Origin: an uncultured Planctomycetota bacterium
Lineage (GTDB): Bacteria; Planctomycetota; Planctomycetia; Pirellulales; Thermoguttaceae
Assembly: GCA_902797455.1 (NCBI GenBank)
Contig: CADBTE010000445.1
Location: 1-13,357 of the forward strand
DNA: 13,357 nucleotides
Direction: 5' to 3'
Under the pieces are notes generated by a model that worked only from the letters and a program-made list of their open reading frames with translations, made no database searches and was not told the DNA's origin. Made by a program: the position numbers and the translations under genes. Positions 1 to 8,240 of this stretch are shown here, one piece after another (the stretch's first letter is position 1; each line of letters opens with the position of its first letter).

Positions 1-962
1 CCGCAGAGGATATCGGGCTTTCCGTCCCGATTCCAGTCGAAGACAACCGGAGTGGCCATCTCCAGCTCGATGGTCAGCCGAGCGCCGTCGACATCGTTGA
101 TCGGCGCCGCCGCGGCGTATTTCGGCTCGGTCGCCGTCCCAATATTTTCGAAGTAGATAAAACGATCGCGAAAATCGCCGCACAGCAGGTCCAAGTCGCC
201 GTCACTGTCGAAATCGACAAAGCAGGGGGAGGGCCAGCCGAACGAGTCGACACGCTTCCCATCCGCGGTCAGAAGGGGGAACGGGGCGTCGTACTTCGGT
301 TCCTCGTTGGTTCCGCGGTTAAGGAGAATGTAGACGTACCCGTGCAGCGGGCCGCTGGTCCAATGTCCCGTGGCGTCCCAGGCGTTGTCCCAGCCGTAGT
401 CGGTCCAATCGTCGCTGCCGACAGCGATATCGGTCAGTCCGTCGCCGTTGAAGTCAACGTACTTCCACATATTGCCGCGGACGTTGTTATTGTGCGGGTT
501 GGGGTTCAAGCCCAAGTCGACCGGGTGCTCCACGCCGGTATGAATGAAGTCGGGGTATTCTTTGCTGGGGGTCATCACTCGCAGCCGGCCGTCGACCCAA
601 CTGGCCTGGACATTGATGACCCCCGCGCTTAAGCGCTTGGCCTTTTTAAACACCGGGAAGGGCTCGTCGGCCGGTCCGGGGTTTTCAAAGAGGTAGGTAC
701 CGTTGTAGGGGGTATCCTCACAGGAGACGATCAGGTCGGTATCGCCGTCGTCATCGACATCGCATGGGACCGGCCATGACCACAGTCCTACGGCCAAAAA
801 GTCGGTCAGTCCCGGGTTGTTATACTCCATCCGGACCAGCTTTCCCTCTTCGGCGCGGATACCGACACCGAGGAAAGCGGCGAGCAGCCCCGCCGCTGCG
901 ACCGCGGCGAGGCGAAGAGTATCCGTACTGCGAAACGCGGCGTTGTGAGACGTTCTATCCAT
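1..962 (-). CDS. Secreted FG-GAP/VCBS repeat protein (partial, 3' end outside window)
   Basis: The frame is open from an ATG at 962-960 to the left edge, giving 320 complete residues with no stop. The start follows a good ribosome site (AAGGTG a few bases upstream), and an in-frame TGA lies four codons before it. Residues 1-37 look like a signal peptide: a polar start, a hydrophobic Ala/Leu stretch at about 17-35, then a likely cleavage after RA at 36-37. The exported part carries at least four Asp-rich calcium-loop motifs of the DxDxDGxxD type, near residues 68-76 (DVDDDGDTD), 170-178 (DFNGDGLTD), 250-258 (DFDSDGDLD) and 309-317 (DWNRDGKPD). These are typical of VCBS/FG-GAP beta-propeller blades, which are abundant in planctomycete exported proteins and usually serve surface binding or adhesion. 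No catalytic domain is visible in this part; one could follow downstream. The specific ligand is unknown. Confidence 0.88.
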   Translation of the reverse strand, partial: MDRTSHNAAFRSTDTLRLAAVAAAGLLAAFLGVGIRAEEGKLVRMEYNNPGLTDFLAVGLWSWPVPCDVDDDGDTDLIVSCEDTPYNGTYLFENPGPADEPFPVFKKAKRLSAGVINVQASWVDGRLRVMTPSKEYPDFIHTGVEHPVDLGLNPNPHNNNVRGNMWKYVDFNGDGLTDIAVGSDDWTDYGWDNAWDATGHWTSGPLHGYVYILLNRGTNEEPKYDAPFPLLTADGKRVDSFGWPSPCFVDFDSDGDLDLLCGDFRDRFIYFENIGTATEPKYAAAAPINDVDGARLTIELEMATPVVFDWNRDGKPDILC

Positions 963-1018
963 TTTCACCTTTCACAAAGAAAACTGTTTCTCCACTAATC
1001 AGGCATGAACCGACGGGG

Positions 1019-1047
1019 ATTGTATCAGAAAGATGCGGGGAAATCAA
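1019..1047 (-). promoter_or_regulatory. Candidate sigma-70 promoter for the VCBS-repeat gene
   Basis: On the minus strand, TTGATT (1047-1042) and TACAAT (1024-1019) are separated by 17 bases, and a TG precedes the -10 as in extended -10 promoters. It lies about 57 bases upstream of the ATG at 962. A second possible minus-strand pair, TTCACA (1093-1088) and TATAGT (1070-1065), also with a 17-base spacer, lies further upstream. Seen by eye only, without a start-site assay. Confidence 0.45.
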
Positions 1048-1077
1048 TGAACGAGCAATGCTTGACTATAATGCCTA

Positions 1078-1105
1078 TTTGTCCTGTTGTGAAAAACCGG
1101 ACAAA
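1078..1105. repeat. Inverted repeat TTTGTCC/GGACAAA in the divergent promoter region
   Basis: Two perfect 7-base arms, TTTGTCC (1078-1084) and GGACAAA (1099-1105), are separated by 14 bases. The element sits between the divergently read genes starting at 962 and 1258, and it overlaps the more distal minus-strand promoter candidate. It could be an operator or a small hairpin. Repeats of this size also occur by chance. Confidence 0.3.
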
Positions 1106-1257
1106 AAAGATACTTTTCCCGAAAATCTGCTTGTTCCCTGGCCGATACAAGTTGATAGCCCGGAGGTAGCTGTCTGGAGTCATTCCCTGGTCCCATGGAC
1201 GCGGAAGGTTTCTGGATTCGATATTTGAGGGAACACTTGAAGGGACGACAGTCAAGG

Positions 1258-2856
1258 ATGATTGATACAACCAGCCGCTGTGCTTTGAGCGCGAGAGCCG
1301 GGTTCGCTCGGTTTGTCGTTCTATTCGCGCTTATGATGGCCCTTGTTCTGTCCTTCCAATGGGATCTGCGTGCCCAAAATATGATGATGTTTCGTCCGAT
1401 GAAACGTCTTTTGGATCAGCAGGCTCAAGGCGCCCAGACGAGTAATTCGACCTCGTCGGCGGCCGATTCGTCCCATAGCGGCGCTGACACGGTTCAGGAA
1501 CTCGCCAGCGCGTCGACCAGTCGCAAAAGCGAAACCGAGGCGCTCCAGAACATTCCTTGGGACGCTTTTGATCCCCAGACTCGTCAGGCGGTGGAGAATC
1601 TCCTTAAGACCCGGTCGCTCTACCGGCGTCTCCCGATGGCGGGGGGGTACTGCAATCCGGAGGTCTATGATTACCTTCTGACGCACCCCGAGATTGTGGT
1701 AGGGATCTGGCGGTACCTTGGTTACTCTCAGATCGATCTCCAGCCGGTGGCACCGGGTTATTACCAGCTTTCCGAGCAGACGGGTACGGAAGCACGGGCC
1801 AAGGTGTTGTTCCACAACAATCGGATGATACTCCTCTACTGCGCGGGCATCTACCATGGCGCGATCTCCCTCAAACCGATTGAGGGGGAAGCGCTGGTTA
1901 TGCTTCAGTACCGTTTCACCGAGGATGTGGCTAATGACAATCGCCCTCTGGCGATTTCCCGTCTGGATTGCTTCATTAAGATCAAGAACGTCGGTGCCGA
2001 TATCGTCGGTCGAACTTTCGCTCCGCTGATCGGGAAGATCGTCGACTCAAACTTTGTGAAGACGGTTGATTTTGTGAACAGCATCTCCGAAAGCTCGGAA
2101 CAGCATCCGATGGAGACCGCCGGTTCTATTCTCAAAGTGGATCGGGTCGATCGCAATATTCTGGATGGTTTCGCGGGGATTCTGATCCGCAGCGCTAAGC
2201 TGGCCGAGCTTCGCGCAAGCGGTGAGCAGGTCGATTACTATCTTCTTCCCAAATTCAACGAGCCCCAGTCCCTGGCGGCTCGCCTGCTGACACGTCCCAA
2301 CCAGGAGGACACGGTCCGTCCGGCTCAGGTGATGAATATCACCAGCGCTGCGAATGAGGGACGCCCCGAAAGATCTGTGTCGATGTCCGAGGTGAACCCG
2401 AATCGTCTCCCGGACGAGGATGGCGAAATACAGACCCTTAAGGTCTATCAGGTTCCTGCCGACGGTCAAAACTACGGTACCCAAACGGTGATTGTGGTCG
2501 ACGCTTCGAGCCAAGCCGCGCGGAAGAGTGACTTTGACCCCCTGCGTTTGTACCACGAGAAGTCATATCACTCCAGTGTCCGCATGGATGTCACGGGCAG
2601 TGCCTCCACCGGCTCCGCCATGAATGGAGACGACCGTCCCGCGATGGCTGATCTGAGCCACGGTCCTGTGGAGCCGCTCAGTCTGGCGGATGATCAAACC
2701 ACTGCCGCCAAACTGACGATTCGTTCGATGGAACTCCCCGAAGATTTGACCACCGAGCCGGTTGAACTGCCGGCCGAAGAGCCGACAACCGAGCAGCCGG
2801 CTTTCGAAGAGCCGGTCCAGCCGCAATTTGATCTATTGACCCTGCCGAGTGACTGA
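1258..2856 (+). CDS. Secreted hypothetical protein, probably a conserved planctomycete family
   Basis: I chose the ATG at 1258 (532 aa) over the ATG at 1195 because it places a signal peptide at the N-terminus: a basic region, a hydrophobic run at about residues 19-33 (VVLFALMMALVLSF), then an LRAQ-type cleavage area near 40. A GAAGGG site lies 13 bases upstream; ribosome-site support for either start is weak. After a Ser/Thr-rich linker (about 50-90), a compact domain of roughly residues 95-270 contains the LYRRLP, HPEIVVGIWRYLGYSQIDLQ and IVGRTFAPLIGKIVDSNFV segments. I recall a similar segment order in planctomycete proteins of unknown function (from memory, not searched). The C-terminal 250 residues are low in pattern and end in an acidic Pro/Glu/Thr tail. 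No catalytic motif is recognised. The product is probably periplasmic or envelope-associated. No clear terminator separates it from acnA 165 bases downstream. Confidence 0.8.
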   Translation: MIDTTSRCALSARAGFARFVVLFALMMALVLSFQWDLRAQNMMMFRPMKRLLDQQAQGAQTSNSTSSAADSSHSGADTVQELASASTSRKSETEALQNIPWDAFDPQTRQAVENLLKTRSLYRRLPMAGGYCNPEVYDYLLTHPEIVVGIWRYLGYSQIDLQPVAPGYYQLSEQTGTEARAKVLFHNNRMILLYCAGIYHGAISLKPIEGEALVMLQYRFTEDVANDNRPLAISRLDCFIKIKNVGADIVGRTFAPLIGKIVDSNFVKTVDFVNSISESSEQHPMETAGSILKVDRVDRNILDGFAGILIRSAKLAELRASGEQVDYYLLPKFNEPQSLAARLLTRPNQEDTVRPAQVMNITSAANEGRPERSVSMSEVNPNRLPDEDGEIQTLKVYQVPADGQNYGTQTVIVVDASSQAARKSDFDPLRLYHEKSYHSSVRMDVTGSASTGSAMNGDDRPAMADLSHGPVEPLSLADDQTTAAKLTIRSMELPEDLTTEPVELPAEEPTTEQPAFEEPVQPQFDLLTLPSD

Positions 2857-3021
2857 GACGGCTTGTTTCGGCCTATCCTAACTTGTTCCCTGTGGTTTTC
2901 CCACCCCTGGGCTAATCATCCCCAAGAAGATACAATGAAGGCGGGGCGCGCGGTGGGATGACGCCTCGACCCCCGGCTGTGTTTTTTGTTTTTTCTAAAT
3001 TAAGTATCAATGGTAAGAGCA

Positions 3022-5730
3022 ATGAACGACCCGTTTCAGGCGCTGACGACACTGACCGTCGGCGGCAAAACTTTTCGGTATTACCGTCTGGAAGCACTTC
3101 AAAATCAAGGGCTCTGCCGCCTGGATAAGCTGCCGTTCTCGATCCGTGTCCTCCTCGAGTCGGTTTTGCGCTGGTGTGACGATCACGCGGTGACGCAAGA
3201 GGACGTCCGTCATCTTGCCTCGTGGAGCCCCTCCTCGACGGCCGCCGGTATTGAAGTCCCCTTTAAGCCGGCGCGGGTGATCCTTCAAGATTTTACCGGT
3301 GTCCCCGCGGTGGTTGACTTAGCCGCCATCCGATCGGCGATGGCGCGCTTGGGCGGCGATCCCAAGAAGATCAATCCTCTTATCCCCGTTGATCTGGTGA
3401 TCGACCACTCTGTCCAGACCGACTTTTACGGTACCCAAGACGCCGCGCGGAAGAATGTGGAGCTGGAGTTTCAGCGCAACGCCGAGCGGTACGCGCTGCT
3501 TCATTGGGCGCAGGAGTCGCTCGATAATTTCCGCGCGGTTCCCCCGTCTATCGGAATCATTCACCAGCTCAATTTGGAGTACCTCGCCCGCGTGGTGATG
3601 AATACCGATTCCGATCTCCTCTATCCCGATTCCGTGGTCGGTACCGACAGCCACACCGTAATGATCGGCGGCCTCGGCGTCCTCGGCTGGGGAGTGGGGG
3701 GAATCGAGGCCGAGGCGGTGATGCTCGGTCAGCCGTACTATATGCTTGCCCCTGAGGTGATCGGTGTGGAATTAACCGGTAAACTTAAGGCCGGTGTCAC
3801 CGCGACGGACCTGGTCTTGACGATCACCCAGATGCTTCGCAAAGAGGGGGTGGTCGGAAAGTTCGTCGAGTACTTCGGCTCGGGTGCCCTCGCGATGCCG
3901 GTCGCCGATCGGGCGGTACTGGCGAATATGGCCCCCGAGTACGGCGCGACGATCGGTTTCTTCCCCGTTGACGAAAAGACGATCGATTTCCTCCGCGCCA
4001 CCGGTCGTTCTCCCGAGCGGATCGAACAGATCGAGGCGTACTGCCGCGCTCAATCTCTCTTCCGTACGGCCGATTCCGCGACTCCGGATTATACCAAGGT
4101 TCTGCGGCTCGATCTCGGGTCGGTTGTTCCGTCGCTGGCCGGGCCGAAGCGTCCTCAGGATCGTGTTCCTCTGGCCGATATGAAGCGCTCGTTCAATGAG
4201 TCTCTCCTGGCACCTATCTCCCAGCGCGGCTTCGCGCTGTCGCCGGAAGAGGCGCGCAAGCGGGCGAAGGTCGAATTTGCCGATGGAACCCGCTGTGAGA
4301 TCGGTTCCGGTGCCGTGGTGATCGCCTCGATCACCAGCTGTACGAACACGAGCAACCCGACGCTGATGATCACCGCCGGTCTTTTGGCCCGCAATGCCGT
4401 CCGCCGGGGGCTGAAGGTCAAACCGTTCGTGAAGACCAGTCTCGGTCCCGGTTCCAGAGTGGTGGTCGATTACCTGCGAAAGGCGGATCTTCTCGGTGAC
4501 CTCGAGGCGCTCGGTTTCAACGTCGTCGGTTTCGGCTGTCTGTCCTGCATTGGCAACAGCGGTCCCCTTCCCGAGCCGGTCGCTAAGGCCGTGACCGAAA
4601 ACGATCTGTGCGTCAGCGCGGTTCTGAGCGGGAACCGCAATTTCGAGGGGCGTGTCAATCCTCTGGTCAAGGCGAACTACCTCGCCAGTCCGCCGCTGGT
4701 GGTCGCCTACGCGCTGGCCGGATCGACGGCCGTCGATCTGACGAGCGAACCGATCGGAACCGATCCCGACGGACAGCCGGTGATGCTGCGCGACCTGTGG
4801 CCCGATGAGGAACTGATCGCGCGGACGGTTCGCGAGTCGGTCCTTCCCGAGATGTACGCGGAGCGCTATGCCGACGTCTACAACGCCAACGAGCTGTGGA
4901 ACGCGATCGCGACCTCTCCCAGCGAGCTCTTCGATTGGGACCGCAGCAGCACCTATATTCAAGAACCGCCGTTCTTCGCCGAGATGACTCCTCAGGCGGA
5001 GGTTCCCGGCGCCGTGACCGACGCGCGCGCTTTGCTTCTTCTGGGCGACTCGGTCACGACCGACCATATCTCTCCGGCCGGCGCGATCAAAGAAGATTCC
5101 CCCGCCGGGCGTTTCCTGATGGAGCATGGAGTCGAACCGAAACAGTTCAACAGCTACGGTTCGCGCCGCGGCAACGACCGGGTGATGACGCGAGGAACCT
5201 TCGCGAACATCCGAATCCGCAATCGTTTGGCTCCCGACACGGAAGGGGGCTGGACCCGTTATTTTGGCGCGGCCGATACCGATGGTCCGGTGATGTCGGT
5301 CTATGACGCCTCGGTCAAGTACGCCGAACAGAACATTCCGCTGGTTGTCCTGGCCGGGTCTGAGTACGGAACGGGAAGCAGCCGCGACTGGGCGGCCAAG
5401 GGGACGGCTCTTTTGGGTGTCAAAGCGGTTATAGCCCGGAGCTTCGAGCGGATTCACCGTGGAAATCTCGTCGGGATGGGGGTTCTTCCGCTGGAGTTCA
5501 CCAACGGCGATTCGGTGGAGTCGCTTGGACTCGACGGTACCGAGTGGTTCACTATCCCCGCTCTTCCCGAGGGATTCATCCCCCGCTCGGAGATCACCGT
5601 GACGGCCCGCAAGGGGGACGGCGGTGAGAAACGCTTCGCCGTTCGTGTTAGGATCGATACCCCGGTGGAAATCGACTACTACCGTCAGGGAGGAATTCTC
5701 CCGGCGGTCATTCGTGAGATGCTCGATTAG
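3022..5730 (+). CDS. acnA: Aconitate hydratase A (aconitase)
   Basis: Cytoplasmic TCA-cycle enzyme that isomerises citrate to isocitrate via cis-aconitate using a [4Fe-4S] cluster. I prefer the ATG at 3022 (902 aa), which gives the family-like N-terminus MNDPF with a weak AAGAG upstream; an in-frame ATG at 3010 would add four residues. The length is normal for AcnA/IRP-type aconitases. All three cluster cysteines are present: C440 in SCTNTSNP, and C506 and C509 in GCLSCIGNSGP, close to the positions in E. coli AcnA. Other signatures are TDSHTVMIGGLGVLGWGVGG (substrate site), DSVTTDHISPAG at the start of the swivel domain, SYGSRRGNDRVMTRGTF, and the catalytic serine loop YGTGSSRDWAAKG. The gene appears complete and intact. 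An intrinsic terminator follows 28 bases after the stop. A 10-base palindrome GAGATATCTC spans the stop. No convincing promoter was found in the 165-base gap upstream. Confidence 0.97.
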   Translation: MNDPFQALTTLTVGGKTFRYYRLEALQNQGLCRLDKLPFSIRVLLESVLRWCDDHAVTQEDVRHLASWSPSSTAAGIEVPFKPARVILQDFTGVPAVVDLAAIRSAMARLGGDPKKINPLIPVDLVIDHSVQTDFYGTQDAARKNVELEFQRNAERYALLHWAQESLDNFRAVPPSIGIIHQLNLEYLARVVMNTDSDLLYPDSVVGTDSHTVMIGGLGVLGWGVGGIEAEAVMLGQPYYMLAPEVIGVELTGKLKAGVTATDLVLTITQMLRKEGVVGKFVEYFGSGALAMPVADRAVLANMAPEYGATIGFFPVDEKTIDFLRATGRSPERIEQIEAYCRAQSLFRTADSATPDYTKVLRLDLGSVVPSLAGPKRPQDRVPLADMKRSFNESLLAPISQRGFALSPEEARKRAKVEFADGTRCEIGSGAVVIASITSCTNTSNPTLMITAGLLARNAVRRGLKVKPFVKTSLGPGSRVVVDYLRKADLLGDLEALGFNVVGFGCLSCIGNSGPLPEPVAKAVTENDLCVSAVLSGNRNFEGRVNPLVKANYLASPPLVVAYALAGSTAVDLTSEPIGTDPDGQPVMLRDLWPDEELIARTVRESVLPEMYAERYADVYNANELWNAIATSPSELFDWDRSSTYIQEPPFFAEMTPQAEVPGAVTDARALLLLGDSVTTDHISPAGAIKEDSPAGRFLMEHGVEPKQFNSYGSRRGNDRVMTRGTFANIRIRNRLAPDTEGGWTRYFGAADTDGPVMSVYDASVKYAEQNIPLVVLAGSEYGTGSSRDWAAKGTALLGVKAVIARSFERIHRGNLVGMGVLPLEFTNGDSVESLGLDGTEWFTIPALPEGFIPRSEITVTARKGDGGEKRFAVRVRIDTPVEIDYYRQGGILPAVIREMLD

Positions 5731-5758
5731 AGATATCTCCTCGAAGCCTCGAATCTTT

Positions 5759-5806
5759 GCCGGTTTCCCTTCAAGCGCGGTTGGGCTTTGGGGAACCGGC
5801 TTTTTT
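5759..5806 (+). terminator. Strong intrinsic terminator after acnA (possible attenuator for the next gene)
   Basis: GCCGGTTTCCC (5759-5769) pairs with GGGGAACCGGC (5790-5800), giving an 11-bp stem with one G-U pair. An inner AAGC/GCTT stem can extend it. Six T residues follow directly (5801-5806). The T-tract ends only 30 bases before the next gene's start codon, which leaves no room for an ordinary promoter in between. Confidence 0.88.
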
Positions 5807-5814
5807 CCCGATTT

Positions 5815-5830
5815 CCCTTTCACCGAAGGG
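5815..5830 (+). promoter_or_regulatory. Shine-Dalgarno of the decarboxylase gene, able to fold into a small hairpin
   Basis: GAAGGG (5825-5830) is a strong ribosome site six bases before the ATG at 5837, and it decides that start. It can pair with CCCTTT at 5815-5820 across a CACC loop, with one G-U pair, which would hide the site. The octamer TTTCCCTT occurs both here (5812-5819) and in the left arm of the preceding terminator (5764-5771), so either copy could pair with the ribosome site. Confidence 0.5.
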
Positions 5831-5836
5831 TATTCC

Positions 5837-6643
5837 ATGAGAGAAACCTCGAGCGGGCAGGTCCGGTTCGTGACGCTGTGCCTTCTGTTTTTCGCTCTTG
5901 CCGCGGGGCTTCCGGCCGAGGAGCCCAGGACCGAAGCTCGTCTGACGCAGGTGGCCACGATCGATTCTCTGTTGAGCGGCTGCTACGATGGCTGGATCTC
6001 GCTGGAAGAGTTTCTGTCGTACGGTGATTTCGGGCTTGGGACCGTTGACCGGATCAATGGCGAGCTGACCATTCTCGACGGTGTCCCCTATCAGTCACTC
6101 TTCGACGGAACCACGGTGGTCGCTGCACGGGACCTGAAACTTCCGTTCGCCTCGGTGGTTCCGTTCGACCCCGTCGGCGCGATCGTTATGAATATCGATT
6201 CCCCGTCCACGGAAGACGAGATCACCGAAAGAATCGACACCCTCTTCCCAAACCAAAATCGGCCTTTAGCGATCCGGATCGAGGGGGATTTCACCGACCT
6301 GCGGGCCCGCTCAGAAGTGGGGCAGAACAAACCGTACCGTCCTTTGGCCGAGACGATGAAAGACGCCGAGCGGCGCTTTGAGCTGGGGACACTTTCCGGG
6401 ACCGTCGTTGGTTTTCGAACCCCCTCTTTGATGAAGGGGCTCAATATTCCCGGGTACCATTACCACTTTATCGACAGCTCGAAACAGATCGGGGGGCATC
6501 TCCTCCAATTCTCGGTCACTTCGGGGAAGGGGACTGTTCTCCCGATCGATGAATTCCTTCTGATCCTTCCGGAACTGCCCAGCGAGCTCGACCTGGAACG
6601 CGACCGATCCGAGGAACTCAACGCGGTTGAGAAGGGGCGATGA
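5837..6643 (+). CDS. budA: Alpha-acetolactate decarboxylase with an N-terminal signal peptide
   Basis: Zinc enzyme that decarboxylates (S)-2-acetolactate to (R)-acetoin; 268 aa from the ATG at 5837. This start has a well-placed GAAGGG. The frame is open further upstream into acnA, but such a start would bury the signal peptide. Residues 8-27 are hydrophobic with a plausible cleavage near PAE, so the product is probably exported or periplasmic. The family signatures are clear: NGELTILDG (74-82), YQSLFDGTTVVAARDL (85-100), IRIEGDF with R147, GTLSGTVVGFRTP (184-196), and the zinc histidines H208 and H210 in PGYHYHF plus H221 in IGGHLLQF. An acidic C-terminal region follows. The usual partner, acetolactate synthase, is not in the window. 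The stop lies 8 bases from the stop of the convergent acyltransferase gene. The symbol alsD is also used for this enzyme. Confidence 0.92.
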   Translation: MRETSSGQVRFVTLCLLFFALAAGLPAEEPRTEARLTQVATIDSLLSGCYDGWISLEEFLSYGDFGLGTVDRINGELTILDGVPYQSLFDGTTVVAARDLKLPFASVVPFDPVGAIVMNIDSPSTEDEITERIDTLFPNQNRPLAIRIEGDFTDLRARSEVGQNKPYRPLAETMKDAERRFELGTLSGTVVGFRTPSLMKGLNIPGYHYHFIDSSKQIGGHLLQFSVTSGKGTVLPIDEFLLILPELPSELDLERDRSEELNAVEKGR

Positions 6644-6651
6644 ATGGGGAC

Positions 6652-8172
6652 TCACCTGGCGTGAGTGTCGTGTTGTTCCTCGGTTTCGGCGATGGTTTTA
6701 TCTATCTCCTCTTGGAATAGCCTGTCGAGAGCGTCTAGGTCGCCATCCGAGACAACCATAGGATCAACACAGTAATTCAGAAGCATTTCGTCGTCGCCGC
6801 AGGAGATGACCGCGATCCCGATCGGGGTATTGGACCGAACCGGAGGGGCGCCGACCATCCGAAGGAGCTCGCTGCCGTCGGATAAGACGATTTTTCTGTT
6901 CTGCCGCCAGTCAGGACGAACAAAGGCCGAACCTATCTGCCCAACATTCGAAAAGACCAGCGTGGCGTGGCAGAAGAAATCGGCGGTAAAGAAATGGATG
7001 ACGCCCGGTATCTTCCGAAAGAACTTCAGCCCCCGCGTGAAGAACGCTCCAACCGACCATTTGCGCAGCCGCTGGATCTCGTCGTTGATTCCATAGAGAA
7101 ATTCCTCCGAGCGATCGCAGCGGTTCACTCTTCGATTGACGAAGATATAACCAACCATATTGGCCATTGGGAGGGTACCGTGATTTTCGGTTCGCATATT
7201 GATCGGAATCACGATTTTGAGTCGACCGGAGCTTTCCTTCCCGGTGATTTCCTTCAGCCATCGGGCCGAGGCGGTGAACAGGTCGCGCAAAAGCAGAGAG
7301 TTCATACTCACGCCGTGGGTTTTCGCGCTTTTGAGATACGGTTTTAGTGAAAGTTCCCGCCAATAGATCCGTGGCCGACCGGGATCGGCCATCGCTTCTT
7401 CCGTTCCCGGGATGATCGGCGCGGAGGACACAGCCGAGGGGAGACCCCCTGTTTTATCAGGCACGGTTTGGGAGTTTCTGCGTTTAAGGAGAATCGGCGA
7501 GACATTGAGCGGCCGGCGCGCGAACCAGAGGGTAATTCGCTTGACGATGGCAAAGAGCCGTTTCGGCAGCGAAACCGGCTCGGGGTAAACGATATGAAAA
7601 TCCTCTCTTTCCTTGAAAGAAAGCGGGTCACAGGGGGGAGCGCAGGGGATTTGAGGCAATGCTCGTTTTTCCCGAAGGCGGTTATCGTACAGCGCCATCC
7701 AATAGGAGAAGAAGCGAACGATACCGATCCCATCGGTGAGGGTATGATGAAAAACATCGTGAATGAGGAACCCGTCCGTACCGATGACCAGATGAAAACG
7801 GGCCGAGTTTGGGCCGCCGGCACAGAGTCGGTCTAAGGCCAGTACGCCCGAGCTGCCGAGAATCGGATGATCGACGGTTTCGTACGACAGAACCGGCTGC
7901 CTGATCGGATCGGCAGTCACCCAGTAATATTTTGTTCCCCTCCTTTTAATCACGGCGAAGAGTGTCGGCTCGCACAGAACAGCCTCGCGGAGTGTCTCTT
8001 CCAGAAGCTCCCTGTCGGGCCGGCCGGTGAAGTACCAGACGACATTTTCGCTCATGGGGAAACGTCCCCGGCTGTCTTGATAGAAATACTCCTCGAAAGG
8101 GGAAATTCTCAGCGGAAAGATATCTTTTGGGTCAAAATTCGGCATGGTATCGTCTGTTTTGCTTTCCTTCAT
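6652..8172 (-). CDS. Stand-alone condensation-type acyltransferase (WS/DGAT or alcohol acetyltransferase-like)
   Basis: 506 aa from the ATG at 8172; a GTG one codon earlier (8175) and an ATG at 8145 are alternatives, and none has a strong ribosome site. The catalytic motif of the chloramphenicol acetyltransferase/condensation superfamily is present as HHTLTDG, with H142, H143, D147 and G148. The second half has IPINMRTENHG (323-332), in the place of the conserved Arg-containing segment of PapA/WS-DGAT enzymes, and LVFSNVGQIG (405-414), matching their SN-G segment. The enzyme probably transfers an acyl group from a CoA or carrier thioester to an alcohol or amine. No carrier, adenylation or ketosynthase domain is attached or nearby, so it is not part of a modular synthetase here. 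A Ser/Pro-rich, probably disordered linker lies near 232-268. The substrate cannot be told from sequence; it could make a lipid ester. Confidence 0.8.
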   Translation of the reverse strand: MKESKTDDTMPNFDPKDIFPLRISPFEEYFYQDSRGRFPMSENVVWYFTGRPDRELLEETLREAVLCEPTLFAVIKRRGTKYYWVTADPIRQPVLSYETVDHPILGSSGVLALDRLCAGGPNSARFHLVIGTDGFLIHDVFHHTLTDGIGIVRFFSYWMALYDNRLREKRALPQIPCAPPCDPLSFKEREDFHIVYPEPVSLPKRLFAIVKRITLWFARRPLNVSPILLKRRNSQTVPDKTGGLPSAVSSAPIIPGTEEAMADPGRPRIYWRELSLKPYLKSAKTHGVSMNSLLLRDLFTASARWLKEITGKESSGRLKIVIPINMRTENHGTLPMANMVGYIFVNRRVNRCDRSEEFLYGINDEIQRLRKWSVGAFFTRGLKFFRKIPGVIHFFTADFFCHATLVFSNVGQIGSAFVRPDWRQNRKIVLSDGSELLRMVGAPPVRSNTPIGIAVISCGDDEMLLNYCVDPMVVSDGDLDALDRLFQEEIDKTIAETEEQHDTHAR

Positions 8173-8240
8173 CACTGAAGGGGGCTTCCCGGCCGGCAGC
8201 CGGAAATATTGGAAAACACCAAAAAAACGCTACAGTCGGC

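Noticed and set aside
764..1228. Plus-strand open frame across the VCBS gene's start and the intergenic region
   Set aside because: Its first half is antisense to a convincing signal peptide and its second half is intergenic. No family features, and its composition is mixed.
1321..1857. Antisense open frame of 178 codons opposite the secreted protein gene
   Set aside because: Basic low-pattern translation with no motif, fully inside a frame that has a signal peptide and ordered domain. Treated as a shadow.
2938..2997. GC-rich stretch followed by T-runs between the secreted protein gene and acnA, considered as a terminator
   Set aside because: The best pairing (GGGG with CCCC) needs a long loop and bulges and does not sit next to the T-run. 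Too weak to call.
5730..5739. Perfect 10-base palindrome GAGATATCTC at the acnA stop
   Set aside because: Short, single copy, and not placed at a promoter. Likely chance.
5624..5836. Upstream extension of the acetolactate decarboxylase frame into acnA
   Set aside because: It would translate through the terminator hairpin and bury the signal peptide. The ATG at 5837 has a much better ribosome site.
3772..5958. Very long antisense open frame (728 codons) opposite acnA
   Set aside because: It lies almost wholly over a clearly coding aconitase with intact active-site motifs. The translation is rich in Arg, Gly, His and Asp with no recognisable domain, as expected when codon bias keeps stops out of an antisense frame. 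No ribosome site supports it.
6651..6665. Small hairpin CTCAC/GTGAG at the convergent gene ends
   Set aside because: Five base pairs with no T-tract, overlapping the end of the acyltransferase coding sequence. Not a credible terminator.
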